Shown: positions 43,239 through 50,780 of the stretch, piece by piece
Position numbering within the stretch: the stretch's first letter is position 1
Layout of the letters: each line of letters begins with the position of its first letter
Program-made: the position numbers and the translations under genes
Notes under the pieces: generated by a model
What the model saw: the letters and a program-made list of their open reading frames with translations, nothing else
Databases searched by the model: none
Told to the model about the DNA's origin: nothing
DNA from: QWHO01 sp021404945
GTDB lineage: Bacteria; Vulcanimicrobiota; Xenobia; Xenobiales; QWHO01
Direction: 5' to 3'
Length of the DNA: 64,000 nt
Assembly (NCBI GenBank): GCA_963169765.1
Contig: CAUJEN010000184.1
Coordinates: 62,001-126,000, forward strand

Positions 43239-44392
43239 GCTCGGTGCGGCGCCAGCTCGAGCTGTTGCAGCGCACCCGGCCGGCCGCGCCGGCTCCCGGC
43301 ACCGAGCCCCGGGAGGAGGAAGGCCCCTTCATGCTGCGCTCCTGGGAGGCTGACACCGCTCACGCCCACGGTCCCTGGCCGCTCACCTCGGTGCGCGGTT
43401 TCTCGCGCTGCTGGCTCGAGCGGCTGGGCCTGGGCGAGCTCGATCCCGAGCGGGTGATCTTTCTGGATACCGAGACCACCGGACTGGCCGGTGGCACCGG
43501 CACCTACGCCTTCCTGATCGGGTTGGCCTGGGTGGAGGACGGCCGGCTGGTGGTGGAGCAGCTCTTGATGCGCGAGTACAAGGAGGAGGCGGCTCTGCTG
43601 GGGTATCTCAAGGAGCGCCTGGAGGGCTGCGGGGGGCTGGTCACCTACAACGGCAAGAGTTTTGACATGCAGCTCTTGCAGACGCGCTTCATCATGAAGC
43701 GTCTCAAGATCGACCTGGAGAGCATCCCGCACCTTGACCTGCTGCACCCGTGCCGGCGCATCTGGGGGTCGAGCTATGCCGACTGCCGGCTGGAGACCTT
43801 AGAGAGCGAGCTTCTGGGCCAGCCTCGCAGCCATGACGTGCCCGGTTGGCTGATCCCGCGCATCTACTTTAACTTTCTGCGATCTCAGAACCTGGGCTCG
43901 CTGCGTCGCATCCTGGAGCACAACCGCCGCGATTTGCTGGCCCTGATGGGTCTGGTGGGCGCCCTGCGCGGATGTCTGGAGCAGCCCGAGCAGCCCCGCG
44001 AGGGGCTGGCCGACTTCGGACTGGGCCGATGGCTGGAGGAGCTGGGTCTGCAGAAGCTCGGCTGGCAACTGATGGAGCGCGCCCTCTCGCGCAGCCTGCC
44101 GCCCGTGCATCGGCGCTCAGCCGCCTTGCGGGTGGCCCGGGCCCGGCGTCGGGCCGGCGATCAGGGCGGGGCGGCCAACCTGTGGGCCGAGCTGTTGACC
44201 GAGCACCCGCACGACCCGGCTGCCGGGGTAGAGCTGGCCAAGTACCTGGAGCACCACCGCAAGGATTACCAGGCGGCGCTTCAGCTGGTGGAGGGAGTTC
44301 TGAGCCGGCGCGACCTTCCCGTCTCGTTAAGACGAGCGCTACAAGAGCGGCAGGGACGCTTGCTCAAGAGGGTTTCAGCAGATTGCCCATGA
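43235..44392 (+). CDS. RNase H-like 3'-5' exonuclease domain protein (YprB-like)
   Basis: A 385-residue protein with a DnaQ/RNase H-like exonuclease domain of the YprB type. VIFLDTETTGLAGGTG (about 74-89) supplies the DxE motif, VTYNGKSFDMQLLQTRF (about 134-150) the second Asp motif, and HNRRDLLALMGL (about 229-240) the third. C-terminal residues about 260-385 form TPR-like helices (ALRVARARRRAGDQGGA). The substrate is unknown; YprB is often beside a helicase (YprA), not seen here. It is coupled to the upstream coiled-coil gene by ATGA and overlaps the convergent 44364 gene by 29 bases. Confidence 0.82.
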   Translation: MSSVRRQLELLQRTRPAAPAPGTEPREEEGPFMLRSWEADTAHAHGPWPLTSVRGFSRCWLERLGLGELDPERVIFLDTETTGLAGGTGTYAFLIGLAWVEDGRLVVEQLLMREYKEEAALLGYLKERLEGCGGLVTYNGKSFDMQLLQTRFIMKRLKIDLESIPHLDLLHPCRRIWGSSYADCRLETLESELLGQPRSHDVPGWLIPRIYFNFLRSQNLGSLRRILEHNRRDLLALMGLVGALRGCLEQPEQPREGLADFGLGRWLEELGLQKLGWQLMERALSRSLPPVHRRSAALRVARARRRAGDQGGAANLWAELLTEHPHDPAAGVELAKYLEHHRKDYQAALQLVEGVLSRRDLPVSLRRALQERQGRLLKRVSADCP

Positions 44393-45530
44393 CGCGCAGA
44401 CGGGCCGCTTTGAGCTGACGGGCCTTGTACTCGTCGTGGGAGGAGGCTCCGTTAAGGCTCTGGCCGTGGTTGTGGAGATCCATCAGCTGCACTTCGAAAG
44501 GGAAGAGGAAGTGCTGCTCGCGCGGTGAGCGCTCTTCCAGCTCCTCCAGCATGGCCTCGAGCTCGGGCCCCACGTGGAAACGTTGCAGGTAGGCCCGCAT
44601 CTTCTGGGCCATCTTGAAGGTGGGGCTCTGGACCTTCACCAGGTGGCGGCAGGTGAAGCGAATCGAGCGGTACTCGGGGCTGGAGTAGGGATTCTCCAGC
44701 ACCAGGTCGGGTGCTTGCACCCGCTCGTGGTGGTGCTGCACGGCATAGTCCTCGAAGTCGAGCTCGGGCGGGTTTTCTTCCTCGAAGCGGTGGTGGAACT
44801 GATCCAGGTCCAGCATGTTGTTGCGCGAGCGTCCGGGCGTCACGTTGGCGAAGATCACCAGGTTGTGCTTGCGCATGTAGCGCAAGACCATCAGCGCATC
44901 GAGTTGCTCGGGCACTACCAGCTTGATGCCCAGCCGGTCGTAGACGTCCTGAGCCACGTTGTTGGGCTTGTGCAGCAGCTTGAGGATCAGGCTGTCGCGG
45001 CTCTTGTCCTCCTTGAAGTAGACCCCTTCCAGGGGCACTGCCTCGGGCCCCCGACCCAGGCTGAGCCGTCCTGTCTCGCCGTCCTTAAAGATGTGGTGGC
45101 TGAAGCGATCCAGAATCTGTCTTTTGATCTCGTGGTAAAACTCGGATCGGATGGTGTGGTTGAGGTGGCTGACCGTGTGCATCACCCGCAGCACGGCGCA
45201 GGACCACATCTGCAGGCTGTCGCGCTCGGGGCTCGAGGCCCACATCAACAGGTCGACCAGATCCTGAGGCCGCTCCACCTCGGCCGGGAGGGTCAGCCCA
45301 TCGCTGAAGTAACGCTTGATGAAGGCCACCGCCTCGAGGTGCACCCGATGGGCCTCATCGCGCTCGTCCTCCTGATCCAGATCGTAGCCGTAATCGGCCA
45401 GAAACTTGCGGGCCTCGCGTCGCTCGTCGAAGGCCAGGGCTGGCAGATCGATGGGGGAGTCGCCCTCGATGAAGACGCGCAGGATCTCCCAGGCAAAATC
45501 GTAGCGGGTCCTGCCCAGCGTGCCGCTCAT
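44364..45530 (-). CDS. TIGR04552-like family protein
   Basis: A 388-residue protein that looks like the uncharacterised TIGR04552 group known mainly from myxobacteria and relatives. The ATG at 45530 starts MSGTLGRTRYDFAWEILR; upstream in-frame codons lie in the divergent region and look non-coding. A helical N-terminal half (about 30-160, with HTVSHLNHTIRSEFYHEIKRQ) precedes YFKEDKSRDSLILKLLHK and DVYDRLGIKLVV (about 205-235). These are reminiscent of the RelA/SpoT synthetase region (RxKxxxS, DxxGxR), but the catalytic match is incomplete. No signal peptide. Function not established. Confidence 0.6.
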   Translation of the reverse strand: MSGTLGRTRYDFAWEILRVFIEGDSPIDLPALAFDERREARKFLADYGYDLDQEDERDEAHRVHLEAVAFIKRYFSDGLTLPAEVERPQDLVDLLMWASSPERDSLQMWSCAVLRVMHTVSHLNHTIRSEFYHEIKRQILDRFSHHIFKDGETGRLSLGRGPEAVPLEGVYFKEDKSRDSLILKLLHKPNNVAQDVYDRLGIKLVVPEQLDALMVLRYMRKHNLVIFANVTPGRSRNNMLDLDQFHHRFEEENPPELDFEDYAVQHHHERVQAPDLVLENPYSSPEYRSIRFTCRHLVKVQSPTFKMAQKMRAYLQRFHVGPELEAMLEELEERSPREQHFLFPFEVQLMDLHNHGQSLNGASSHDEYKARQLKAARLRVMGNLLKPS

Positions 45531-45615
45531 ACGGGAGCATTTGTTCTTGGAAGGCGGATTTCCTAGGCAAGCCGAACTCGCTGCGCATTCTTTTTGAAGG
45601 GAGCCTTGACTTGCG

Positions 45616-46245
45616 ATGGCCGAGGAGGAGAAGGAGGACAGGTCCTCCGAGCGTTGGGAGATTATTTTCGGGGTGGTGCTGGCCATCTTTGCGGCCGTGC
45701 TGGCCATCTGCGATCTGGGGGCCGGCAAGTATGGCGACGACGAGATCCTGGCGGCCAACGAGAAGGCGGGAGCCTATCTCTGGTATCAGAGCAAGGGTAT
45801 CAAACAGACCCTGGTGGAGGGCCAGGCCAACTTTATGACCACCATGATCGAGACCGGGTCGGTGGACAAGTCCAGGGTGTCGGCGGTGGAGGCCGAGGTG
45901 GCCAGGCTGCGCACCAAGATCGACCGCTACGAGAAGGAGAAGACCGAGATTCTCGAGGGCTCAGAGAAGGTGGGCAAAGAGAACTGGGTCCAGGAGGTGG
46001 ACGGCAAGCTCGGCCAGGTACTGGGCGCCAGGGAGTTCGACCGGGTGGCTCGCGAGCTGGGCAAGGTGGGCGACGTCTTCGACCAGGGCACGCTGTATTT
46101 GCAGATGTGCCTGGTGATGGGCGCCATCGGCATTATCTCGCGCCAGGAGGGGATGAAGCGCGCCTTCTTCGCATGCATGCTCTTGCTGGGGTTGTTGGGC
46201 AGCTGGTACACCTGGCTGGCTTTCCAGCAGGCGGGAAAGATCTGA
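45616..46245 (+). CDS. DUF4337-like membrane protein
   Basis: A 209-residue protein. After a short acidic cytosolic tail (MAEEEKEDRSSER) comes a membrane helix (IIFGVVLAIFAAVLAICDL, about 17-35), a long charged region with a coiled coil (about 80-115), and two more hydrophobic segments near the C-terminus (LYLQMCLVMGAIGIIS; AFFACMLLLGLLGSWYTW). This matches the DUF4337 layout. Role unknown. The start has GAAGGGA about 15 bases upstream plus a TTG alternative nearby. Confidence 0.72.
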   Translation: MAEEEKEDRSSERWEIIFGVVLAIFAAVLAICDLGAGKYGDDEILAANEKAGAYLWYQSKGIKQTLVEGQANFMTTMIETGSVDKSRVSAVEAEVARLRTKIDRYEKEKTEILEGSEKVGKENWVQEVDGKLGQVLGAREFDRVARELGKVGDVFDQGTLYLQMCLVMGAIGIISRQEGMKRAFFACMLLLGLLGSWYTWLAFQQAGKI

Positions 46246-46396
46246 CGTCTCTGGATGGACGTACGCCAAACCTTCCTTGCCGAGGTTGCAGCCAGCAGCC
46301 CGTCAGAGCTGGACGCGCGATCCCTTCGACAGGCTGATCGCTGGCCATGCTCTCTGTCGCGACTGCCCCTGGTCACCAAGGCCCTCTGGTTGCGAC

Positions 46397-46843
46397 TCAG
46401 GACTGGCTCTTGGAGCTGAGATACTCGCCCACCACGCCGGTCACCTCGCCCAGAGCCACCAGCGGCAGGGCCATCATGCCCGCTCCGAAGGCCAGTCCTG
46501 CGAAGCCCAGCGCGGTCAGGCCGTGGCCCAGCGCGATCAACTGGCGTTGAGGCGGGCGGTTGAAGGCCATGTGCTCCTCGCCCCAGCGGTCCTTCTCGAA
46601 GCCGACCAGATTGGTCAGCGCGTAGACCGCGTGGCCCGCCGCCATGGCGCCGCACACCCAGCCGCCCATGCTCTTGAAGACCGAGCCTTCGGGTGCCAGG
46701 GTGCTGGCGGTGGCGGCATAGATGTCCAGCGAGCCCACCCCGGCGTAGATGGCTCCTTTCAGGCGGCTGGTGCGCACCCGGTCAGAGTAGGTTTGATTGC
46801 TGCCCGAGCTGGCGGCTACGGGCATCGTGCTTACCACGTTCAT
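46397..46843 (-). CDS. Small membrane protein, paralog A
   Basis: 148 residues; AGAGGAG seven bases before the ATG. After a Ser/Thr-rich N-terminus (MNVVSTMPVAASSGSNQTY) there are three to four hydrophobic Gly/Ala segments, the clearest being LTALGFAGLAFGAGMMALPLVALGEVTGVV (about 105-135, in two halves). The segment GLAFGAGMMALPL is nearly repeated in the next two genes (GLAFGMGAWALPI and GQALGWGPWTAAI), so the three are tandem paralogs. Last gene of the minus-strand cluster. No family recognised. Confidence 0.65.
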   Translation of the reverse strand: MNVVSTMPVAASSGSNQTYSDRVRTSRLKGAIYAGVGSLDIYAATASTLAPEGSVFKSMGGWVCGAMAAGHAVYALTNLVGFEKDRWGEEHMAFNRPPQRQLIALGHGLTALGFAGLAFGAGMMALPLVALGEVTGVVGEYLSSKSQS

Positions 46844-46855
46844 GGAGTTCTCCTC

Positions 46856-47227
46856 TTACTGGAAATAGGCAAAGTTGCTGATGACGGCACCGGTGGCCAG
46901 GATGGGCAGGGCCCAGGCTCCCATGCCGAAGGCCAGTCCCGCGTAGCCAGCCACCTGCAATCCCTCACCGAAGGCCTGCGTGATGCATTTTTGCCTCTGC
47001 ACGGCGGTCATGCCCTCATCTGCGGCCCTGGCCAGACGGCTGATGCCGAAGGCCGCGTGACCGACGCCCATGCCGACGTTGAGCCAGAACAGCCCGGGCG
47101 TGCTGGGCTGCATGACGGTCAGCCCCGCGACGAAGCCATCGGCCACATCGGTGACGGCTCGACTCACGTGCTTGGCCGTGGTCTGCAGCCGTCTCTCGCT
47201 GTAGGGCAGCGCGCTATCCACTTTCAT
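46856..47227 (-). CDS. Small membrane protein, paralog B
   Basis: 123 residues; GAGG about ten bases before the ATG. N-terminus MKVDSALPYSERRLQTTAKH shares the LPYSER motif with paralog C (LLPYERERRSKRL). The C-terminal part, EGLQVAGYAGLAFGMGAWALPILATG, is glycine-zipper-like and aligns with paralogs A and C. Twelve bases separate it from paralog A and seven from paralog C, so all three are probably one transcript. Function unknown. Confidence 0.65.
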   Translation of the reverse strand: MKVDSALPYSERRLQTTAKHVSRAVTDVADGFVAGLTVMQPSTPGLFWLNVGMGVGHAAFGISRLARAADEGMTAVQRQKCITQAFGEGLQVAGYAGLAFGMGAWALPILATGAVISNFAYFQ

Positions 47228-47234
47228 TGCTTGC

Positions 47235-47684
47235 TCACCTCGCTCCCTTGTATGTTTGCACTGTCTGGGTGACCACCGTGGCCACCACTCCCAAACCGGT
47301 GATTGCCGCCGTCCAGGGCCCCCATCCCAGGGCCTGGCCGGCCAAGCCGGCGGCGGTCAAGAAGCTGCCGGCCGCGCTGGCGAGCCGCCAGGGGCCGGGT
47401 GACTCCTCGCCACCGAAGACTTTGTAGGCGGCTACCCCGAGGTTGACTACCGCCAGAGCGCCCGAGGCCATGCGCAGGGGCATCCAGGCCTCGGCGGCGG
47501 TGCCCGGGCTGAGCTGGTCGAGCACAAAGCCGCCCAGGTTGCCCTGAGCCACCTGGCCGGCGGCGATGCTGGTCAACCCGGTCGCCAGACTGGCTGCCCC
47601 CATGGCCGTGGGCAGGGCCACCTGCAGCCGCTTCGAGCGCCGTTCACGCTCGTAGGGCAGCAAGCTGGACTCGCTGACGTTCAT
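47235..47684 (-). CDS. Small membrane protein, paralog C
   Basis: 149 residues from ATG 47684, which overlaps the stop of the large upstream gene (ATGA) and has AAGGAGG seven bases ahead, inside that gene's last codons. MNVSESSLLPYERERRSKRL precedes three Gly/Ala hydrophobic segments (ALPTAMGAASLATGLTSIAAG; LRMASGALAVVNLGVAAY; LTAAGLAGQALGWGPWTAAI). A longer open frame upstream is shadow. The coupling with the 857-residue protein implies they act together. Confidence 0.68.
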   Translation of the reverse strand: MNVSESSLLPYERERRSKRLQVALPTAMGAASLATGLTSIAAGQVAQGNLGGFVLDQLSPGTAAEAWMPLRMASGALAVVNLGVAAYKVFGGEESPGPWRLASAAGSFLTAAGLAGQALGWGPWTAAITGLGVVATVVTQTVQTYKGAR

Positions 47685-50254
47685 GGCTGTCCCTCCTTCT
47701 TGCCGATGCGCACTCCGCCGATCACCATGTGGTCTTCCTTGTCCTTGATGCGACCGCCGTTCTCGAAATGCTCCAGAGCCTCGGCTTTGGCTTTCCCGAC
47801 CTCGGCTCCCAGGACCAGACGACGGCCTACCTCGGTGATCAGCTCCACCGGCCCGATGTTGCGATGCTCGAAGCTCCACTGCAAGAGCGAGCGGGCCACC
47901 TCGTAGATGTTGTGACGGCCGGATTGCTTGAGGACCAGCAGGGTGCCGGCGTGGCTCCGGGTCAGATTCTCCAGGTCGGCCGGGCAGTCGGGCCAGCGTT
48001 TGGCCCGTAGCTCGCGCACGAAGGTGTACTCCTCGACCGCCTGGCCCACCGAGTCGCAGCCGTCGAGCAAGGGCTCGAGCATGCGACTCATGGAGTAGGC
48101 TGACTTCCCTTCCGTCTTGAGAACCTGGCCCAACTCCTCGGCTTCTTCCTTCTTCTCGGCCCTGCAGAGCAGGTTGAGGTAGGCGCGGAATAGACCCGAG
48201 CTCGACTGTCCCTCCACCTTGCCTCGAGCCAGCGCCCCGGCGGCCTGCTCCAGAGCCGTGGAGACCAGCTCGGGCGGGCGGTTCTTGTTGTGCTCGAGCA
48301 GGACAGGGTGGATCTTGAGCAACTCGTCGGTGGGCGGCAGGCAGCGCTCGGCCGTCTCCAGCAAGCCCACCGTCTGGGCGATGGAGTTGCCCAGCTCCAG
48401 GTATTCGCTGAAGGCTGAACGACGAGAGCGGAACTCGCCCTCGCTGCGCGATTGGGCCAGCAGGGCGGTCATGCGCGTGCCAAGCCCCAGGTCGTCGGTC
48501 TCGCGCGAGAGCTGGATGACCAGTTTCTTGAGCCGATCGTGGTCGAGAAAGCGAGGGGGCTTCTGGAGCAGCTCATAAGCCTGGCGGACCGCTTCCGAGT
48601 CGCGCGCGTTGGCCATCTTGAAGAGATCCTTCAGGTCGGCAAGGCCGCCACGCAGATCGTGGGCCGAGTGCTTTTGCAGCAGGCGCAGGTCGGTCAGGGC
48701 CTGCTCGGGATCCGGGTCGAACTCGAGCAACGTTCCGAAGGCCCCTTCGTAGTTCACGCTCTTTCGGAGCCAGCCCCCCGGGCTGTGGGCCGGAGGAGCG
48801 TTCTCATGCAGCTTCTGATAGCAGTCGCGCAGCTCGTCGTGGTGATCGCGCTCGACCCGTCCGAGCAGCTCGAGGTAAGTTTCGGCGGCCTGCTCGAGCC
48901 CGCCGGCGGGGCGATCGGTAGCCAGCCACTCGAGATCCTTGAGGGCCTGGTCGGGATTGTCCCCCACCTCGACCAGCTTGAGGTAGGTGCGCTGGCGGTC
49001 GGTCCTGGCCTCGGGCGAAGGCGCTCCGCGCAAAAAGTCGAGCACCTTCAGGGTCTCGCCCCCGCTCGGAGTGCGCTCTCGCAGGCTGCGCAGCATGGCG
49101 AAGTCGTCAGCCTTGAAGCCGTTCTGGCTCAGGTGCTCGAGGTCGCTCAGAGCCTCCTCGATACCCATCCCCACCTCGAGCAGGCGCTCGAGCTTGCCGG
49201 AGGCCTCGGGCGGCAGGGCCAGGCTGCGCTCGTAGAGGGCGCGGTCGTCGGTGTGCTGCAAAAAGCTCAGATAGCGCCGGGTCTCCTGCTCGCGGTTGGC
49301 CGTGGGGGCAAGCTTGGAGTCGAGCCACTTGAAGTCGTCGAGAGGGCGGTTCTCGCCCAGCATCAGCTCCAGCGCGCAGAGGTGTCCCTGGCCTTTGCCG
49401 TCCACGTAGAGAAAACCCTCGCGAGCTGGCTCGGCCTGCTCGGAGAGCTCGAGCAGGTGGAGATAGTGCTTGAGCCGCCCGGGGGCATCCGGCCGGGCGG
49501 CCAGGGTGGGCAGCAGGCCTTTCATCTCCTGCTCGGCCTGCTCCAGACTGCCCAGGTAGTTGCTCATGGTCGCCAGGCTGGAGCCCAGCTTCTTATCGCT
49601 CAGGCCCTCAACGGGCTGACCGGCCAGGAGCTTTGCGGCCAGCTCGCGCGGGCTGGGGGGCTCGGGAGGCGGCGGCGGCTCCGGGTCCGGCGGAGCAGCC
49701 GGCTCAGGCGCCGGCTCCGGCTCGGGAGCGGGCGTAGGCGCGGACAGGTGGGCGGCCACCTCCTCGGGGGTGGCAAAGCCGTGCTCACGCAGCGCGTCCA
49801 CCCACTGGCGCACCATGCGCTCGCGCTCACGCCCCGGTTGGCTGTGGGTGCGCAGATACTCCGAGTGGGCCAGGGTCTGGCCCACTCGGCCCGGAGTGAC
49901 CTCAGCCAGGGCTGCAAAGGAACCCACCATGGCGGGTTGTTTCTCGTAATGCTCGAAGGCCAGCCGGCCCGAGGCGAGCTCTCCCTGGCACACCTCGAGG
50001 CATTCGAGGTAGCGATGGAAGGCGGGCTCGAACTGGGCCCCCTGAGGCAGGTCGGGGAGCAGCTCCTTGAGGGCGGCCGCCGCCTCCTCGCTGCTGCCGG
50101 ACAGCCGGGCCATGCGGATCAGCCCCTTGCGCAGGGCCTTGCCTTCGGCCCCCGCCGGCGTCTGGCCGGCCATGACCTGGTCCACCGAGTCGGCGCTCAG
50201 GGCGGCCGCGCGCGGTGCGGCAAAATACAGACTACGACCCAATGCGGGTAGCAT
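47681..50254 (-). CDS. Large helical-repeat protein with shared C-terminal tail
   Basis: 857 residues, no Sec signal, no membrane segment. The N-terminal unit (about 28-105: MAGQTPAGAEGKALRKGL ... YEKQPAM) is duplicated at about 207-285 (LAGQPVEGLSDKKLGSSL ... REGFLY), separated by a Pro/Glu linker (about 170-205). The rest is built of helical repeats with a recurring E/D-x-AL-x-DL-x-x-L motif (EEALSDLEHLS, DQALKDLEWLA, EQALTDLRLLQ), reminiscent of TPR or HEAT solenoids. The last residues IKDKEDHMVIGGVRIGKKEG align without gaps with the tail of the 53047-57003 protein. It is coupled to paralog C. A scaffold or export substrate is my inference; no family is recognised. Confidence 0.68.
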   Translation of the reverse strand: MLPALGRSLYFAAPRAAALSADSVDQVMAGQTPAGAEGKALRKGLIRMARLSGSSEEAAAALKELLPDLPQGAQFEPAFHRYLECLEVCQGELASGRLAFEHYEKQPAMVGSFAALAEVTPGRVGQTLAHSEYLRTHSQPGRERERMVRQWVDALREHGFATPEEVAAHLSAPTPAPEPEPAPEPAAPPDPEPPPPPEPPSPRELAAKLLAGQPVEGLSDKKLGSSLATMSNYLGSLEQAEQEMKGLLPTLAARPDAPGRLKHYLHLLELSEQAEPAREGFLYVDGKGQGHLCALELMLGENRPLDDFKWLDSKLAPTANREQETRRYLSFLQHTDDRALYERSLALPPEASGKLERLLEVGMGIEEALSDLEHLSQNGFKADDFAMLRSLRERTPSGGETLKVLDFLRGAPSPEARTDRQRTYLKLVEVGDNPDQALKDLEWLATDRPAGGLEQAAETYLELLGRVERDHHDELRDCYQKLHENAPPAHSPGGWLRKSVNYEGAFGTLLEFDPDPEQALTDLRLLQKHSAHDLRGGLADLKDLFKMANARDSEAVRQAYELLQKPPRFLDHDRLKKLVIQLSRETDDLGLGTRMTALLAQSRSEGEFRSRRSAFSEYLELGNSIAQTVGLLETAERCLPPTDELLKIHPVLLEHNKNRPPELVSTALEQAAGALARGKVEGQSSSGLFRAYLNLLCRAEKKEEAEELGQVLKTEGKSAYSMSRMLEPLLDGCDSVGQAVEEYTFVRELRAKRWPDCPADLENLTRSHAGTLLVLKQSGRHNIYEVARSLLQWSFEHRNIGPVELITEVGRRLVLGAEVGKAKAEALEHFENGGRIKDKEDHMVIGGVRIGKKEGQP

Positions 50255-50291
50255 GTCCAGAGAGTAACGTAAGAGGCTGAAAGAACTCTGA

Positions 50292-50522
50292 TCAGTGCTG
50301 GCTCAGGAGCTTTACGAGCTCTTCGCGGGTCAGGCCTGCTTGACGGAGGATCGAGGAGAGCGTGCCTCTGGCCACCTCGTCATGCATCGGAACGATGACT
50401 TTGTGGCCGTCCGGACCGGACAACTTGAGGTGGCTGCCTCGCTGGGATACCTGGCTAAACCCACCGCGCTCGAGCGCTGCCACGATCTCACGACCCGAGC
50501 AAGTCGGCAGCTTGCCGCTCAA
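50292..50522 (-). CDS. hicA: HicA-type mRNA interferase toxin
   Basis: 76 residues with the double-stranded RNA-binding-like HicA fold: CSGREIVAALERGGFSQVSQRGSHLKL contains the catalytic His (GSH, about 30) and KVIVPMHDEVARGTLSSILRQAGL is the typical second half. HicA cleaves mRNA and tmRNA. The start is TTG at 50522, overlapping the hicB stop (TTGA). The gene order, antitoxin first, is the less common one for this family. It sits inside the minus-strand cluster. Confidence 0.92.
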   Translation of the reverse strand: MSGKLPTCSGREIVAALERGGFSQVSQRGSHLKLSGPDGHKVIVPMHDEVARGTLSSILRQAGLTREELVKLLSQH

Positions 50523-50719
50523 ACCGCGATTTCGAGCGGGGCGATGATTGGCTCAACGAGATTCTCCGGCGGGGCCTCGTCCTCAAAGTAGAGCTCCAGG
50601 GCCTCTTTCAGATTGGCCAGGCTCTCTTCGACCGACCGCCCCTGGGAGGTCACCTCGACCTCCAGGCATCGGGCCACGAACCAGGGTCCTTCCTGCATGA
50701 TCGCAGCTGTAAACTTCAC
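50519..50719 (-). CDS. hicB: HicB-type antitoxin
   Basis: 66 residues from the GTG at 50719, with AGGAGG six bases ahead; longer in-frame extensions have no ribosome site. KFTAAIMQEGPWFVARCLEVEVTSQG and SVEESLANLKEALELYFED are the HicB partial RNase H-like fold. A C-terminal DNA-binding domain is absent, as in short HicB proteins, so autoregulation may depend on the complex. Confidence 0.9.
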   Translation of the reverse strand: MKFTAAIMQEGPWFVARCLEVEVTSQGRSVEESLANLKEALELYFEDEAPPENLVEPIIAPLEIAV

Positions 50720-50780
50720 GCAAGCCTCCTGAGCGAGCTCTCCTGACAGCGTACCACGCCAGACCGACCCGGGCAAGGGA

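Noticed and set aside
48452..50251. 599-codon open frame antisense to the 857-residue gene
   Set aside because: High-GC shadow; Arg/Leu/Gly-biased, no domain, no RBS. The minus frame has natural composition and repeats.
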